NCBI RefSeq assembly: GCF_018138715.1
Contig: NZ_JAGSHX010000006.1
Span: 4,278,001 to 4,342,000, forward strand
Source: Streptomyces asiaticus
Lineage (GTDB): Bacteria; Actinomycetota; Actinomycetes; Streptomycetales; Streptomycetaceae
Length of the DNA: 64,000 nt
Reading direction: 5' to 3'
Positions 18,073 to 26,185 of the stretch are shown here, in pieces. Each line of letters opens with the position of its first letter. Position 1 is the first letter of the stretch. Under the pieces are notes generated by a model. It was not told the origin of the DNA. It did not search any database and saw only the letters and a list, made by a program, of their open reading frames with translations. Made by a program: the position numbers and the translations under genes.

Positions 18073-18936
18073 TCAGGCTTCGCGAAGGAGTCCCCGGAGC
18101 AGATCCCGGCTCTCCTCAGGGGAGAGGCTGTCCGCGCTGAGCCGCTCCAACACCCGCTCGTACTGGGCGACTTCGTCGCGCTTGTCCAGGTAGAGCGCGC
18201 TGGTGAGCTGCTCCAGATAGACGATGTCGGGGAGGTCGGACTCGGGGAAGCGCAGCCGGGTGAACGCCCCGCTCTCCCCCGCGTGCCCGCCGAAGGCGAA
18301 CGGCATCACCTGGAGCGTCACGTTCTGCTGCTCGGAGACCGTGACCAGATGGCGCAGCTGGGCGGACATCACGTCGCGCCCGCCGTACGGGCGGTGCAGC
18401 GCGGCCTCGTCCAGGACCACATGGAACGCCGGGGCGCGCTCGGAGACCAGCAGCTTCTGCCGCTCCAGCCGCAGCGCCACCCGCCGGTCCACCTCGTCGG
18501 AGCACGCCTGCGGCTGACCGCGGGTGACCACGGCGTGGGCGTAGCCCTCGGTCTGGAGCAGGCCGTGGATGAACTGGACCTCGTAGCAGGCGATGTCGGA
18601 GGCGGCGCCCTCCAGGCCGACATAGGTCTGGAACCAGCCGGGGAGCACATCGCCGTAGCTGTGCCACCATCCGGCGACATTGGCCTCGCGGGCGAGCCCG
18701 AGCAGTGCCCCGCGCTCCGCGTCGTCGGTGACTCCGTACAGCGTCAGCAGATCCTCGATGTCCCGCGCCTTGAAGCTCACCCGGCCCAACTCCATCCGGC
18801 TGATCTTGGATTCGGAAGCCCGGATCGAATAGCCCGCCGCCTCGCGGGTGATGCCGCGGTCCTCGCGCAACCGCCTGAGTTGAGAGCCCAGGAGGATGCG
18901 GCGCACCACCGATCCACTCGACTCGCCTGCGGCCAT
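18073..18936 (-). CDS. Helix-turn-helix regulator with DUF5753 domain (WhiJ/AbaA-type)
   Basis: A 287-residue DNA-binding protein. An XRE-type HTH lies at about residues 11-70 (LGSQLRRLREDRGITREAAG, then SIRASESKISRMELGR). A DUF5753 domain with IHGLLQTEGYAHAVV and VSEQQNVTLQVMPFAFGGH follows. In Streptomyces such proteins occur in many paralogous sets with a small DUF397 protein and a RsbW-like ATP-binding protein, and some affect sporulation or antibiotic production. Here the ATP-binding partner is divergent, and a DUF397 gene lies 2.1 kb away. The ATG at 18936 has GGAGG nine bases upstream. It is the candidate binder of the repeated element described at 19121 and 21389 (inference). Confidence 0.9.
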   Translation of the reverse strand: MAAGESSGSVVRRILLGSQLRRLREDRGITREAAGYSIRASESKISRMELGRVSFKARDIEDLLTLYGVTDDAERGALLGLAREANVAGWWHSYGDVLPGWFQTYVGLEGAASDIACYEVQFIHGLLQTEGYAHAVVTRGQPQACSDEVDRRVALRLERQKLLVSERAPAFHVVLDEAALHRPYGGRDVMSAQLRHLVTVSEQQNVTLQVMPFAFGGHAGESGAFTRLRFPESDLPDIVYLEQLTSALYLDKRDEVAQYERVLERLSADSLSPEESRDLLRGLLREA

Positions 18937-19242
18937 TTCCGCGATCCTCCCTGTACGGAAAGCATCCTTGCGAACGGCGCCCCCCGCAGCCCCTGAGGGC
19001 GAAGTCTGCCACTGATCGGGCTTCACGCCGTAGGCGCGTCGTTACTCAACCCGATGACGCACGCCAGTGTACGGAGTCAGAAATCCGAGCAAAACCCGGC
19101 GGATCGGACCAACCGGCCCGTGTGCACGTGCATTTGCCCTTGCATCTGACGTGCGCATTCGGAACCATAGGGTGTGCGCACGTGCTAGCTGGTACGAAAT
19201 CTGGCCAGAGTTCGTCACGGCCACGGATGCAGGAGTGCTCGC
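18937..19242. other. Divergent control region of the WhiJ-type regulator and ATP-binding gene
   Basis: No gene here. It holds the promoters of two divergent genes and the ~12-bp-unit element at 19121-19158. A further CGCACGTGC-like site is seen around 19177-19184. AT content is higher than in the flanking genes. Confidence 0.7.
19121..19158 (+). promoter_or_regulatory. Shared composite element, copy A (upstream of ATP-binding gene)
   Basis: Begins TGTGCACGTGCATTTGC, continues with TTGCATCTGACGTGCGCAT, and is made of TGCAT/TGCGCAT cores spaced 12-13 bp apart. It ends 84 bp before the ATP-binding gene's start codon. The same element, in the same order and spacing save for one base, occurs on the minus strand at 21413-21450, upstream of the DUF397 gene. 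It is a likely operator for the DUF5753 regulator. Confidence 0.75.
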
Positions 19243-19731
19243 ATGGGGAGCGAAGGTTCGACCCTGCTGGAACCCTTGTGGCAAGGGCTTGCCGCGATCG
19301 ATCCCGCCGCCGTCTCCGGAGCCGTCTCCTGCGCCCTGCCCGCCCGCTATGAAGCGGTCAAGGGGGCCCGGCAGTTCACCGGCTCCACCCTGCGGCAGTG
19401 GAACATCCCCGAACTCCTCGACGAAGTGGCGCTCGTCGTCTCCGAACTGGTCACCAACGCCCTCCGGCACGCCCTGTCCGGCACCGCGGCGATCGGCGAG
19501 CCGGAGCGGCCGGTGCGGCTCCATCTGATGCGCGGCCCCTCACGGCTGGTGTGCGCCGTACGCGACCCCAGCGAGGTGGGACCGGTGGCCGGTGAGGCGG
19601 GCTGCGGCGAGGAGTCCGGGCGCGGGCTCCATCTGGTGGAGTCGTTCACGGACGGCTGGGGCTGGCAGCCGCTGACGGGCACCCCGCGCGGCAAGATCGT
19701 CTGGGCCGTCTTCCGGCTCCCCGACGCGTAG
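19243..19731 (+). CDS. RsbW/SpoIIAB-like ATP-binding protein (HATPase_c_2)
   Basis: A 162-residue GHKL-fold protein. The N box is ALVVSELVTNALRHAL and the G box EESGRGLHLVESFTDGWGW. Such proteins resemble anti-sigma kinases, but in WhiJ-type sets their kinase partners are mostly unknown. The start ATG has AGGAG seven bases upstream. The gene is divergent from the DUF5753 regulator and has a repeated operator-like element 84 bp before its start. Whether it phosphorylates anything is not shown by sequence. Confidence 0.88.
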   Translation: MGSEGSTLLEPLWQGLAAIDPAAVSGAVSCALPARYEAVKGARQFTGSTLRQWNIPELLDEVALVVSELVTNALRHALSGTAAIGEPERPVRLHLMRGPSRLVCAVRDPSEVGPVAGEAGCGEESGRGLHLVESFTDGWGWQPLTGTPRGKIVWAVFRLPDA

Positions 19732-19745
19732 CGCGGAGGAGACGC

Positions 19746-19833
19746 ACGCCGCCCCCGTCTCTCACGCCGCCCCCGTCTCTCACGCCGCCCGTCTCGAACG
19801 CCACCCCCGTCTCTCACGCCGCGCCCATCCCGA
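19746..19833. repeat. 18-bp degenerate tandem repeat (five copies)
   Basis: Five copies of ACGCCGCCCCCGTCTCTC or close variants (one is 16 bp) fill the short gap between the convergent ATP-binding gene and the M50 protease gene. No hairpin terminator is seen in this gap. Confidence 0.85.
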
Positions 19834-19846
19834 ACACCACCACCCC

Positions 19847-20998
19847 TCACGGGCGGGTGGACTCCGGCGGGGCCGTGGTGATGCCCAGGCCGTGCAGCTG
19901 GAAGAGCCGGTTCACATCGTGCATCGTGACGATGCCCTCGAGCTGTCCGTGGTCCACCACCAGCACCGGCAGCGCGCCGCCACCCGGACGCGCCCGCTCC
20001 AGCACCTCGCTCAGCAGCTCACCGGGCTCGGCCACGGTGCACCGCGCCAGCGGTGTCGCCACATCGCGCACCCGCCGCTCCTCCCGGGCCTCGACCGGCA
20101 CCGCCGCGAGCGCGCGCAGCTGGACGAGCCCGCTGGGCCGTCCCTCGAAGTCCAGCAGCGGCATCGCCGAATGCCGGGCGTGGGCCGCCACCTCGTCGAT
20201 GAACCGCCCCACGGTCAGCCAGTCGGCCCCGGCGGCCACCGGCGCCGACATCGCGTCCGCCACCCGCACCCCGCGCAGCGCCGTGTTGACCCCGGCCCGC
20301 TGCCGCTCCGCGTTGGCGATGATCACCATGAAGAGGCCGATGAGCGAGAGCCACAGCCCGCCGTTGTTCCCGCGCAGGAAGGAGATCCAGCCGGCGGCGA
20401 TGAGCAGCACGCCGAGGATCTGGCCGCTGCGCCCCGCCGCCCGCTCGGCGCGCTCCCGGTCCCCGGTGCGCCACCAGATCACGGCCTGCACCACCCGTCC
20501 GCCGTCCAGCGGCGCGGCGGGCAGCAGATTGAAGACGCCCAGCAGCAGATTGGCCCAGCCCAGCCAGATCAGCACGGCCGTGGGCACACCCCATCCGGTG
20601 AGCGCGTGCACCCCGATCCCCGCGCCGACCGCGACACCGCCGATGACCAGGCTGGTGAGCGGCCCGATGACGGCCACCCAGAACGCGACCCCGGCGGTGC
20701 GGGGCCGTCCCATCTTGGTCATGCCGCCAAGCGCCCAGAGCGTCACGTCCTCCACCGAGACGCCCCTTCTGCGGGCGGCGACCGCGTGCGCGGTCTCGTG
20801 CACCAGCAGGCTGCCCATCAGCAGTACGGCGCCGATGACGCTGGCGACGGCGTAGACGGCGCCGGTCCGGCCGGGGATCCAGGCCGGCAGCGTCTCGTGG
20901 CCGAGCCCGTAGGCGAGCAGCACGATCAGCACCGGGACGCTCCAGTGCATCCGCAGTGGTACCCCGAGTACACGTCCGACGCGGACCGAGCCGTTCAT
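19847..20998 (-). CDS. Site-2 protease family (M50) metalloprotease with CBS domains
   Basis: Intramembrane zinc protease of the SpoIVFB class, 383 residues. The N-terminal half has about six membrane segments with the zinc-binding HETAHA (HExxH) motif in LLVHETAHAVAARRRGV and the third ligand in NLLPAAPLDGGRVVQA. Two CBS domains (about residues 250-365) follow, ending VTMHDVNRLFQLHG, suggesting control by an adenine nucleotide. Such enzymes release membrane-bound regulators, but no substrate is evident nearby. It lies between the ATP-binding gene and the DUF397 gene of a WhiJ-type set, possibly by chance. Confidence 0.92.
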   Translation of the reverse strand: MNGSVRVGRVLGVPLRMHWSVPVLIVLLAYGLGHETLPAWIPGRTGAVYAVASVIGAVLLMGSLLVHETAHAVAARRRGVSVEDVTLWALGGMTKMGRPRTAGVAFWVAVIGPLTSLVIGGVAVGAGIGVHALTGWGVPTAVLIWLGWANLLLGVFNLLPAAPLDGGRVVQAVIWWRTGDRERAERAAGRSGQILGVLLIAAGWISFLRGNNGGLWLSLIGLFMVIIANAERQRAGVNTALRGVRVADAMSAPVAAGADWLTVGRFIDEVAAHARHSAMPLLDFEGRPSGLVQLRALAAVPVEAREERRVRDVATPLARCTVAEPGELLSEVLERARPGGGALPVLVVDHGQLEGIVTMHDVNRLFQLHGLGITTAPPESTRP

Positions 20999-21060
20999 CG
21001 CCGTCTCACATGGGTCGGGTCCCCCCGATCGCCACTACCAGTGTCGCGCGTCCGCGGCGA

Positions 21061-21318
21061 TCAGCCCAGACCTGCCGGATCGTGCGCCAGATGGTCGAAC
21101 TCGCCGTCCTTGACCCCGAGCAGCATCGCCTCGACCTCGGCCGGGGTGTAGATCAGCGCCGGTCCGTCCGGAAACCGGGAGTTGCGGACGGCCACGTCCC
21201 CACCGGGCAGCTTGGCGAACTCGACACACGACCCCTGGGAGTTGCTGTGTCTGCTCTTCTGCCAGACGACTCCCCGGAGGTCCGCGGCCGCCATGCCGTT
21301 GTAGGGGTGGTCGCGCAC
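21061..21318 (-). CDS. DUF397 domain protein (WhiJ-type small partner)
   Basis: An 85-residue protein. The DUF397 pattern is clear: WQKSRHSNSQGSCVEFAKLP, then VAVRNSRFPDGPALIYTPAE ending with an acidic/hydrophobic tail. These small proteins are thought to act as antagonists or cofactors of neighbouring DUF5753 regulators. Here the nearest such regulator is about 2 kb away, but the two control regions share an operator-like element. The start is the GTG at 21318, with GGAG seven bases upstream. Confidence 0.88.
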   Translation of the reverse strand: MRDHPYNGMAAADLRGVVWQKSRHSNSQGSCVEFAKLPGGDVAVRNSRFPDGPALIYTPAEVEAMLLGVKDGEFDHLAHDPAGLG

Positions 21319-21388
21319 AGGGCTTCTCCACGTTCGTGCATGCGTGCAGCTGTCAACTGTCCGGGATCATAGCTCCGTTCCTTTGCGA

Positions 21389-21461
21389 ATGCATGGGCAA
21401 ATGCATCTGCGTATGCGCAGGTAGATGCACAAGCAAATGCACGTGCACCATGTGCAACGGC
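21389..21461. promoter_or_regulatory. Shared composite element, copy B: six units on a 12-bp period
   Basis: ATGC(A/G) begins at 21389, 21401, 21413, 21425 and 21437, exactly 12 bp apart, and a sixth, ATGTGCA, follows at 21450. The block 21413-21448 repeats copy A on the opposite strand, including sixteen identical bases in a row (GCAAATGCACGTGCAC). An extra unit, ATGCGTGCAGCT, lies at 21340. Read toward the DUF397 gene, the element has the same orientation and similar distance (about 95 bp) as copy A has to the ATP-binding gene. Confidence 0.8.
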
Positions 21462-21597
21462 ATGATCACCCGACACCCGGGATCTTCTGCCCGGAGTGAA
21501 GAAGAGCAGTCGTCATGAATGACGTCCGGGTCCCCCTCCGGGTTGAGCCGGCCTCGTCCTCGGAGCGTTGTCACACCCCCCTGCCAGAATCCCGGGC

Positions 21598-23286
21598 ATG
21601 AGATGGGCGGCGGCGGAGACGGACCACGGGGGTGTTCGTCTCTGCCCGCTCGACCCCCAGGGCAAGGCCGCCGGACCGGTCGTCGAGGTCACGGCGGAGC
21701 AGGGCGGGATCGCCGAGGCCGTGCGGTCCCGCCCCGAGGCCGACCGGTGGGTGTGGCGGTCCACCGCCGAGGTCTATCCACGGCTGCTGGCCGCCGGGGT
21801 CCGGGTCGAGCGGGCCTATGACATCGAGGCGGCCGAGGCGCTGCTCCTCGGCCATGAGGGGCGCTCGGGCGCACCGCGTTCGCTCGCCGCCGCCCGGGCT
21901 CGGCTGCGCGGGCTGCCCGTCCCCGAGGATCCGCCGCCCCGGGCGGCCGGGGGCCAGCCGTCGCTGTTCGAGCCCGGTCCGCCGCCGCTGCCGCCGGGCA
22001 CCGATCCGCTGGACGCGCTGCTCGAGGTGTACGCGGACCAGCTGGTCCGTACGGACGCGGCCGAGCACCCGGACCGGATGCGGCTGCTGACCACCGCCGA
22101 GTCGGCCGGGATGCTGATCGCCGCCGAGATGCGGCGCGCCGGGGTGCCCTGGCGCGCCGACCGCCACCGGGAGCTGCTGGACGAGCTGCTCGGCGAGCGC
22201 TATCCGGGCGGCCTTGAGCCGCGGCGCCTGGCCGAGCTGGCCGACGAGGTCTCGCGCGCCTTCGGCACCCGGGTGCGGCCCGATCTGCCCGCCGAGGTCG
22301 TCAAGGCGTTCGCCCGCGCGGGCATCGCCCTCGGCTCGACCCGCGCCTGGGAGCTGGAGCGGATCGACCACCCCGCCGTGGAGCCGCTGCTGCGCTACAA
22401 GAAGCTCTACCGGCTGCACACCGCCCATGGCTGGGCCTGGCTCCAATCCTGGGTGCGCGAGGGCCGCTTCCGCCCCGAGTACCTGCCCGGCGGCACCGTC
22501 TCCGGCCGCTGGACCACCAACGGCGGCGGGGCGCTCCAGATCCCCAAGGTGGTGCGGCGCGCGGTGGTGGCCGACCCGGGATGGCGGCTGGTGGTGGCCG
22601 ACGCCGACCAGATGGAGCCCCGGGTGCTCGCCGCGATCTCCCGAGACCCCGGGCTGATGGAGGTCGCGGGCAGCGGCCGGGACCTGTACGCGACGCTGTC
22701 CGACCGCGCCTTCTCGGGTCAGCGCGACCAGGCCAAGCTGGCACTGCTGGGCGCGGTCTACGGCCAGACCTCGGGCGACGGCCTGAAGCATCTCGCGGCT
22801 CTGCGGCGGCGCTTCCCGGCGGCGGTGGCGTATGTGGACGAGGCGGCCCGCGCGGGCGAGGAGGGCCGGCTGGTGCGCACCTGGCTGGGCCGCACCTGCC
22901 CGCCCGCGGGCGGCGCCGCCGAGGAGACGGCCGACGAGGCGGGGCTGCCGCGGGACCAGGAGGAGCCGTCGTACGGCAGCACGGCGAGCGCCCGCGCCCG
23001 GGGCCGCTTCACCCGGAACTTCGTGGTGCAGGGCAGCGCCGCCGACTGGGCCCTGCTGATGCTCGCCGCGCTGCGGCGGTCGCTGACCGGGGCGGGGCTG
23101 CGCGCGGAGATCGTCTTCTTCCAGCACGACGAGGTGATCGTGCACTGCCCGGAGGACGAGGCCGACGCGGTCCGGGAGGCGATCGCCGAGGCGGGCGGGA
23201 CGGCCGGCCGGATCGCCTTCGGACCGACCCCGGTGCGGTTCCCCTTCACCATGGCGGCGGTGGAGTGCTACGCGGACGCGAAGTAG
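21598..23286 (+). CDS. Family A DNA polymerase with degenerate 3'-5' exonuclease region
   Basis: A 562-residue polymerase commonly annotated 'bifunctional 3'-5' exonuclease/DNA polymerase' in actinobacteria, smaller than PolA (about 900). Polymerase motif A is VVADADQMEPRVLAAIS, motif B KLALLGAVYGQTSGDG and motif C FFQHDEVIVHCPED, so the polymerase site looks intact. The N-terminal 170 residues contain no DxE exonuclease motif that I can find, so proofreading is doubtful. Role is probably DNA repair. The ATG at 21598 has no clear ribosome site; GGTGTT-type sequences lie downstream, so a leaderless mRNA is possible. Confidence 0.88.
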   Translation: MRWAAAETDHGGVRLCPLDPQGKAAGPVVEVTAEQGGIAEAVRSRPEADRWVWRSTAEVYPRLLAAGVRVERAYDIEAAEALLLGHEGRSGAPRSLAAARARLRGLPVPEDPPPRAAGGQPSLFEPGPPPLPPGTDPLDALLEVYADQLVRTDAAEHPDRMRLLTTAESAGMLIAAEMRRAGVPWRADRHRELLDELLGERYPGGLEPRRLAELADEVSRAFGTRVRPDLPAEVVKAFARAGIALGSTRAWELERIDHPAVEPLLRYKKLYRLHTAHGWAWLQSWVREGRFRPEYLPGGTVSGRWTTNGGGALQIPKVVRRAVVADPGWRLVVADADQMEPRVLAAISRDPGLMEVAGSGRDLYATLSDRAFSGQRDQAKLALLGAVYGQTSGDGLKHLAALRRRFPAAVAYVDEAARAGEEGRLVRTWLGRTCPPAGGAAEETADEAGLPRDQEEPSYGSTASARARGRFTRNFVVQGSAADWALLMLAALRRSLTGAGLRAEIVFFQHDEVIVHCPEDEADAVREAIAEAGGTAGRIAFGPTPVRFPFTMAAVECYADAK

Positions 23287-23419
23287 GCGGCCCGGAAGTG
23301 GTGGCCGCCTCCCCCGACCGGCGCAGCCCCACGGGCAGCGGGCCTGATCGTCCCCACACGATGAGAGCGGAGGGCCGCCGGGCGGCGGCCCGCCACACCG
23401 CCCACAGGGGAGAGCTGCC

Positions 23420-24466
23420 ATGACCATCAGCCTCGAGGCACTGCGCCGCTGCTCCATCGCCGTCGACCTCGGCGCGGCCAGGACGCGCGTCTACCTCAGG
23501 CGCACCGGGCTCGTCGTCGACGAGCCGACCGTGGCCGCCGTGAACACCCACACCGGCGGGCTGATCGCGGTCGGCACGCTGGCGCAGCGGATGACCGGGC
23601 GGACGCCCGCGCACATCCGGGTGGTCCGGCCGGTCTCCAACGGCACCGTCGTGGACATCGAGATGGCCCAGCGGATGCTGCGGCTGCTGCTGGGCAACAA
23701 GCTGCGGCGCGCCTGGCGGCGCCGCCCGCTGGTGAGCGCCGCCGTCTGCGTGCAGCACGACGCCGACCCGCTCGCCCAGCGCGCCGCCGTGGAGACGCTC
23801 ACCGGGATCGGCGCCAAGCGGGTCGAGCTGGTGGACACCCTGATCGCCGCCGCCGTGGGCTGCGGTCTTCCGGTGGAACGGCCCGAGGCGACGATGATCG
23901 TGGTGTGCGGCGCGGCCACCACCCAGGTCGCGGTCCTGTCGCTGGGCTCGATCGTGGCCGCCGAGCGGGTGCCGGTGGGCGGCGAGACCGTGGACCACGC
24001 CGTCGTCCAGCATCTGCGCAACGAGCACGCGCTGATGCTGCCCAGCCAGGCCGTCCGCCCGCTGCATCTGATCGTCAAGGACAGCGCGGGCGGCGCGGAC
24101 GGCGCCCCGGCCGTGGAGAGCACCGAGGTGCACGGCCGGGACGTGGCCACCGGGCTCGCCCGGACCGTACGGATCGATGTCGAGGGCGTGCGGACCGCCA
24201 TCCTCACCCCGCTCACCGGGGTGCTGGACGCCATCGGCACGGTGCTGCGCCGCTGTCCGCCCGATCTGGTGGCCGACCTCGCCGACCGCGGCATCATGCT
24301 GGCGGGCGGCAGCGCGGTGCTGCCCGGGTTCGACACGATGCTGCGCGAGGCCACCGGCATGCCGCTGAACATCGCCGACCACCCCGACGTCTGCGCGGTC
24401 GAGGGGCTCGGCGCGATGCTCGACGGCAAGGTGCAGCCCCTGCTGCTGGACGCGATGGTCTCCTGA
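23420..24466 (+). CDS. MreB/Mbl-family actin-like protein
   Basis: A 348-residue bacterial actin homologue. The phosphate-1 motif is CSIAVDLGAARTRVYLR and the adenosine motif near the C-terminus is GIMLAGGSAVLPGFDTMLRE. The middle contains VRPVSNGTVVDIEMAQRML, as in MreB. The ATP-phosphate-2 region is divergent (VVCGAATTQVAVLSLG in place of VDIGGGTTEVAVISLG), so ATPase activity may be altered. Streptomyces uses MreB and Mbl in spore wall formation; this gene stands alone without mreC/mreD, so it is a paralogue of the Mbl or divergent MreB-like type. GGGGAG lies upstream of the ATG. Confidence 0.85.
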   Translation: MTISLEALRRCSIAVDLGAARTRVYLRRTGLVVDEPTVAAVNTHTGGLIAVGTLAQRMTGRTPAHIRVVRPVSNGTVVDIEMAQRMLRLLLGNKLRRAWRRRPLVSAAVCVQHDADPLAQRAAVETLTGIGAKRVELVDTLIAAAVGCGLPVERPEATMIVVCGAATTQVAVLSLGSIVAAERVPVGGETVDHAVVQHLRNEHALMLPSQAVRPLHLIVKDSAGGADGAPAVESTEVHGRDVATGLARTVRIDVEGVRTAILTPLTGVLDAIGTVLRRCPPDLVADLADRGIMLAGGSAVLPGFDTMLREATGMPLNIADHPDVCAVEGLGAMLDGKVQPLLLDAMVS

Positions 24467-24479
24467 CCGCCCCTGGCCG

Positions 24480-24533
24480 CCGGCCCCTGACCCCTGACAC
24501 CCGCCCCTGACCCCTGCCCCCTGACCCCTGATC
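24480..24533. repeat. CCCCTGAC short tandem repeat
   Basis: Imperfect repeats of CCCCTGAC fill the region just after the MreB-like gene. No stable hairpin is evident. Confidence 0.7.
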
Positions 24534-24643
24534 GGAAATTCTTCGTGACGCGTTGAGCGGCTGCCTCCCCCCATGCGTAGTGAAGGGGGAAGAGGCCGAC
24601 ATGGCCGCCGATCCCCCCCGGGGCTCAGACCGGGAGTCGTCCG

Positions 24644-25243
24644 TTGATGTTGTCCAACTCAGGTCAGGTCCTGGAGGTTCAGGTGCACGACGACGCCGCC
24701 GTGGCCGATGAGCGTCCGTCAAGATCCAGGCGTGGTACGCCGGACGAGCAACTCATGCGCGCGCTCTACCAGGAGCACGCCGGGCCGTTGCTCGCGTTCG
24801 TACTGCGACTGGTCGCGGGCGACCGGCACCGCGCGGAGGACGTCGTCCAGGAGACCCTGGTGCGCGCCTGGCGGAACGCCGACCAGCTGTCCCGGGCCAC
24901 CGGCTCCATCCGGCCCTGGCTGGTCACCGTCGCCCGGCGGATCGTGATCGACGGACACCGCAGCCGGCAGGCCCGGCCGCAGGAGGTCGACCCCTCCCCG
25001 TTGGAACTCATGCCCGCGGAGGACGAGATCGACCGTGCACTGCGGCTCATGACCCTGACCGACGCCATGCAGGACCTCAGCGACGCCCACCGCGAGGTGC
25101 TGGTCGAGACCTACTTCAAGGGGCGGACCGTCAACGAGGCGGCCCAGACCCTCGGCATACCCAGCGGGACGGTACGGTCCCGGGTTTTCTACGCGCTGCG
25201 CTCGATGAAGCTCGCGCTCGAGGAGAGAGGAGTAACGGCATGA
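24644..25243 (+). CDS. ECF sigma factor (first of two modules)
   Basis: Extracytoplasmic-function sigma factor of up to 199 residues. Region 2 is seen in LYQEHAGPLLAFVLRLVAGD and AEDVVQETLVRAWRNADQ, region 4 in LSDAHREVLVETYFKGRTVN and the HTH LGIPSGTVRSRVFYALRSMK. The first ~35 residues are poorly conserved, so a later start (for example the GTG encoding VQVHDDAAV or the ATG at MRALYQ) is possible. Its stop codon overlaps the start of the next gene (ATGA), and that gene encodes a zinc-type anti-sigma factor, so the pair forms one regulatory unit. Confidence 0.9.
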   Translation: MMLSNSGQVLEVQVHDDAAVADERPSRSRRGTPDEQLMRALYQEHAGPLLAFVLRLVAGDRHRAEDVVQETLVRAWRNADQLSRATGSIRPWLVTVARRIVIDGHRSRQARPQEVDPSPLELMPAEDEIDRALRLMTLTDAMQDLSDAHREVLVETYFKGRTVNEAAQTLGIPSGTVRSRVFYALRSMKLALEERGVTA

Positions 25244-26052
25244 CAGCGCAGACGCACCATCCGGGACATGACGCCGTTGGCGCGTATGTGCTCGGCGTGC
25301 TCGACGAGGCGGACGCCACCTATTTCGAGGAGCATCTGGCCGGCTGCGACCAGTGCGGACGGCAACTGGACGAGCTGACCGGACTGGAACCCCTGCTGGC
25401 CGATCTGGCCACCGACGTCCCCGGGATCCACGGCAGCCCCGGGCGGACCCAGCTCACGGGCCACACTCCGCATGCCTTCAGCGCCACTCCCAACGCCATC
25501 GAGACCCTCACCGCGCGCCCCGGTCCGGCCCTGTTCAACCGGATGGTCGGCGAGGTCGCCGCGTCCCGCGCCAAGCGGCGGCGGCGCGGTCTGTACCTGG
25601 TCGCGGCGGCGGCCGTACTGATCGTCGGCGGCCCGGTGGGCACCATCGCGGTCACCTCCGGCGGCTCGGACAGCTCCGTCACGGCCGCCCCCAGCGAGAG
25701 CGACCTCTTCGCCGGAATGCCCGACAAGGTGCAGGGCACCGACCCGGACAGCAAGGTGAACGCGGCGGTCGCGCTGGAGGACAAGATGTGGGGCACCGAC
25801 GCCGTCCTCCGGCTGAAGAACCTCAAGGGCCCCCTGGACTGTAGCCTCATCGCGGTCTCCAAGGACGGCCATGAGCAGACGATGATGACCTGGTCCGTGC
25901 CCGCGTGGGGCTACGGGATCGAGGACAGCCCCAGGGCGGAGGCGAGAGGTCCGCTGTGGGCGCACGGCGGCGCGGGCATGAAGCGCTCCGACATCGAACG
26001 CTTCGAGGTCCGTACGACCGACGGCAAGCGCCTGGTCTCCCTGAACGTCTGA
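25240..26052 (+). CDS. Membrane-anchored zinc-finger anti-sigma factor
   Basis: A 270-residue partner of the sigma factor encoded just upstream. A ZAS-type zinc motif is seen near the N-terminus (HPGHDAVGAY, then EEHLAGCDQCGRQL, giving H-x3-C-x2-C). A membrane segment lies at about residues 122-140 (LYLVAAAAVLIVGGPVGTIAV) after a basic KRRRR cluster, and an exported C-terminal domain follows, ending SDIERFEVRTTDGKRLVSLNV, which may sense or bind a ligand. Translationally coupled to the sigma gene by ATGA. The inducing signal is unknown. Confidence 0.9.
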   Translation: MTAQTHHPGHDAVGAYVLGVLDEADATYFEEHLAGCDQCGRQLDELTGLEPLLADLATDVPGIHGSPGRTQLTGHTPHAFSATPNAIETLTARPGPALFNRMVGEVAASRAKRRRRGLYLVAAAAVLIVGGPVGTIAVTSGGSDSSVTAAPSESDLFAGMPDKVQGTDPDSKVNAAVALEDKMWGTDAVLRLKNLKGPLDCSLIAVSKDGHEQTMMTWSVPAWGYGIEDSPRAEARGPLWAHGGAGMKRSDIERFEVRTTDGKRLVSLNV

Positions 26053-26185
26053 CCTGCCACCGAGACGTCCGGCCTGCCACTCGGATCGCCGATCAACCCA
26101 TGCGGCGTGGTGAGCGAGATGTTACACAGAGTGTGATATGTCGTGCTTCGCGTCCCCGGGGGGTCCGGATCCGAGGAGGCACCCC

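Noticed and set aside
21389..21461. Regularly spaced repeats as a CRISPR array
   Set aside because: The period is only 12 bp and there are no unique spacers of 30 bp or cas genes. The shared copy upstream of a second gene points to an operator.
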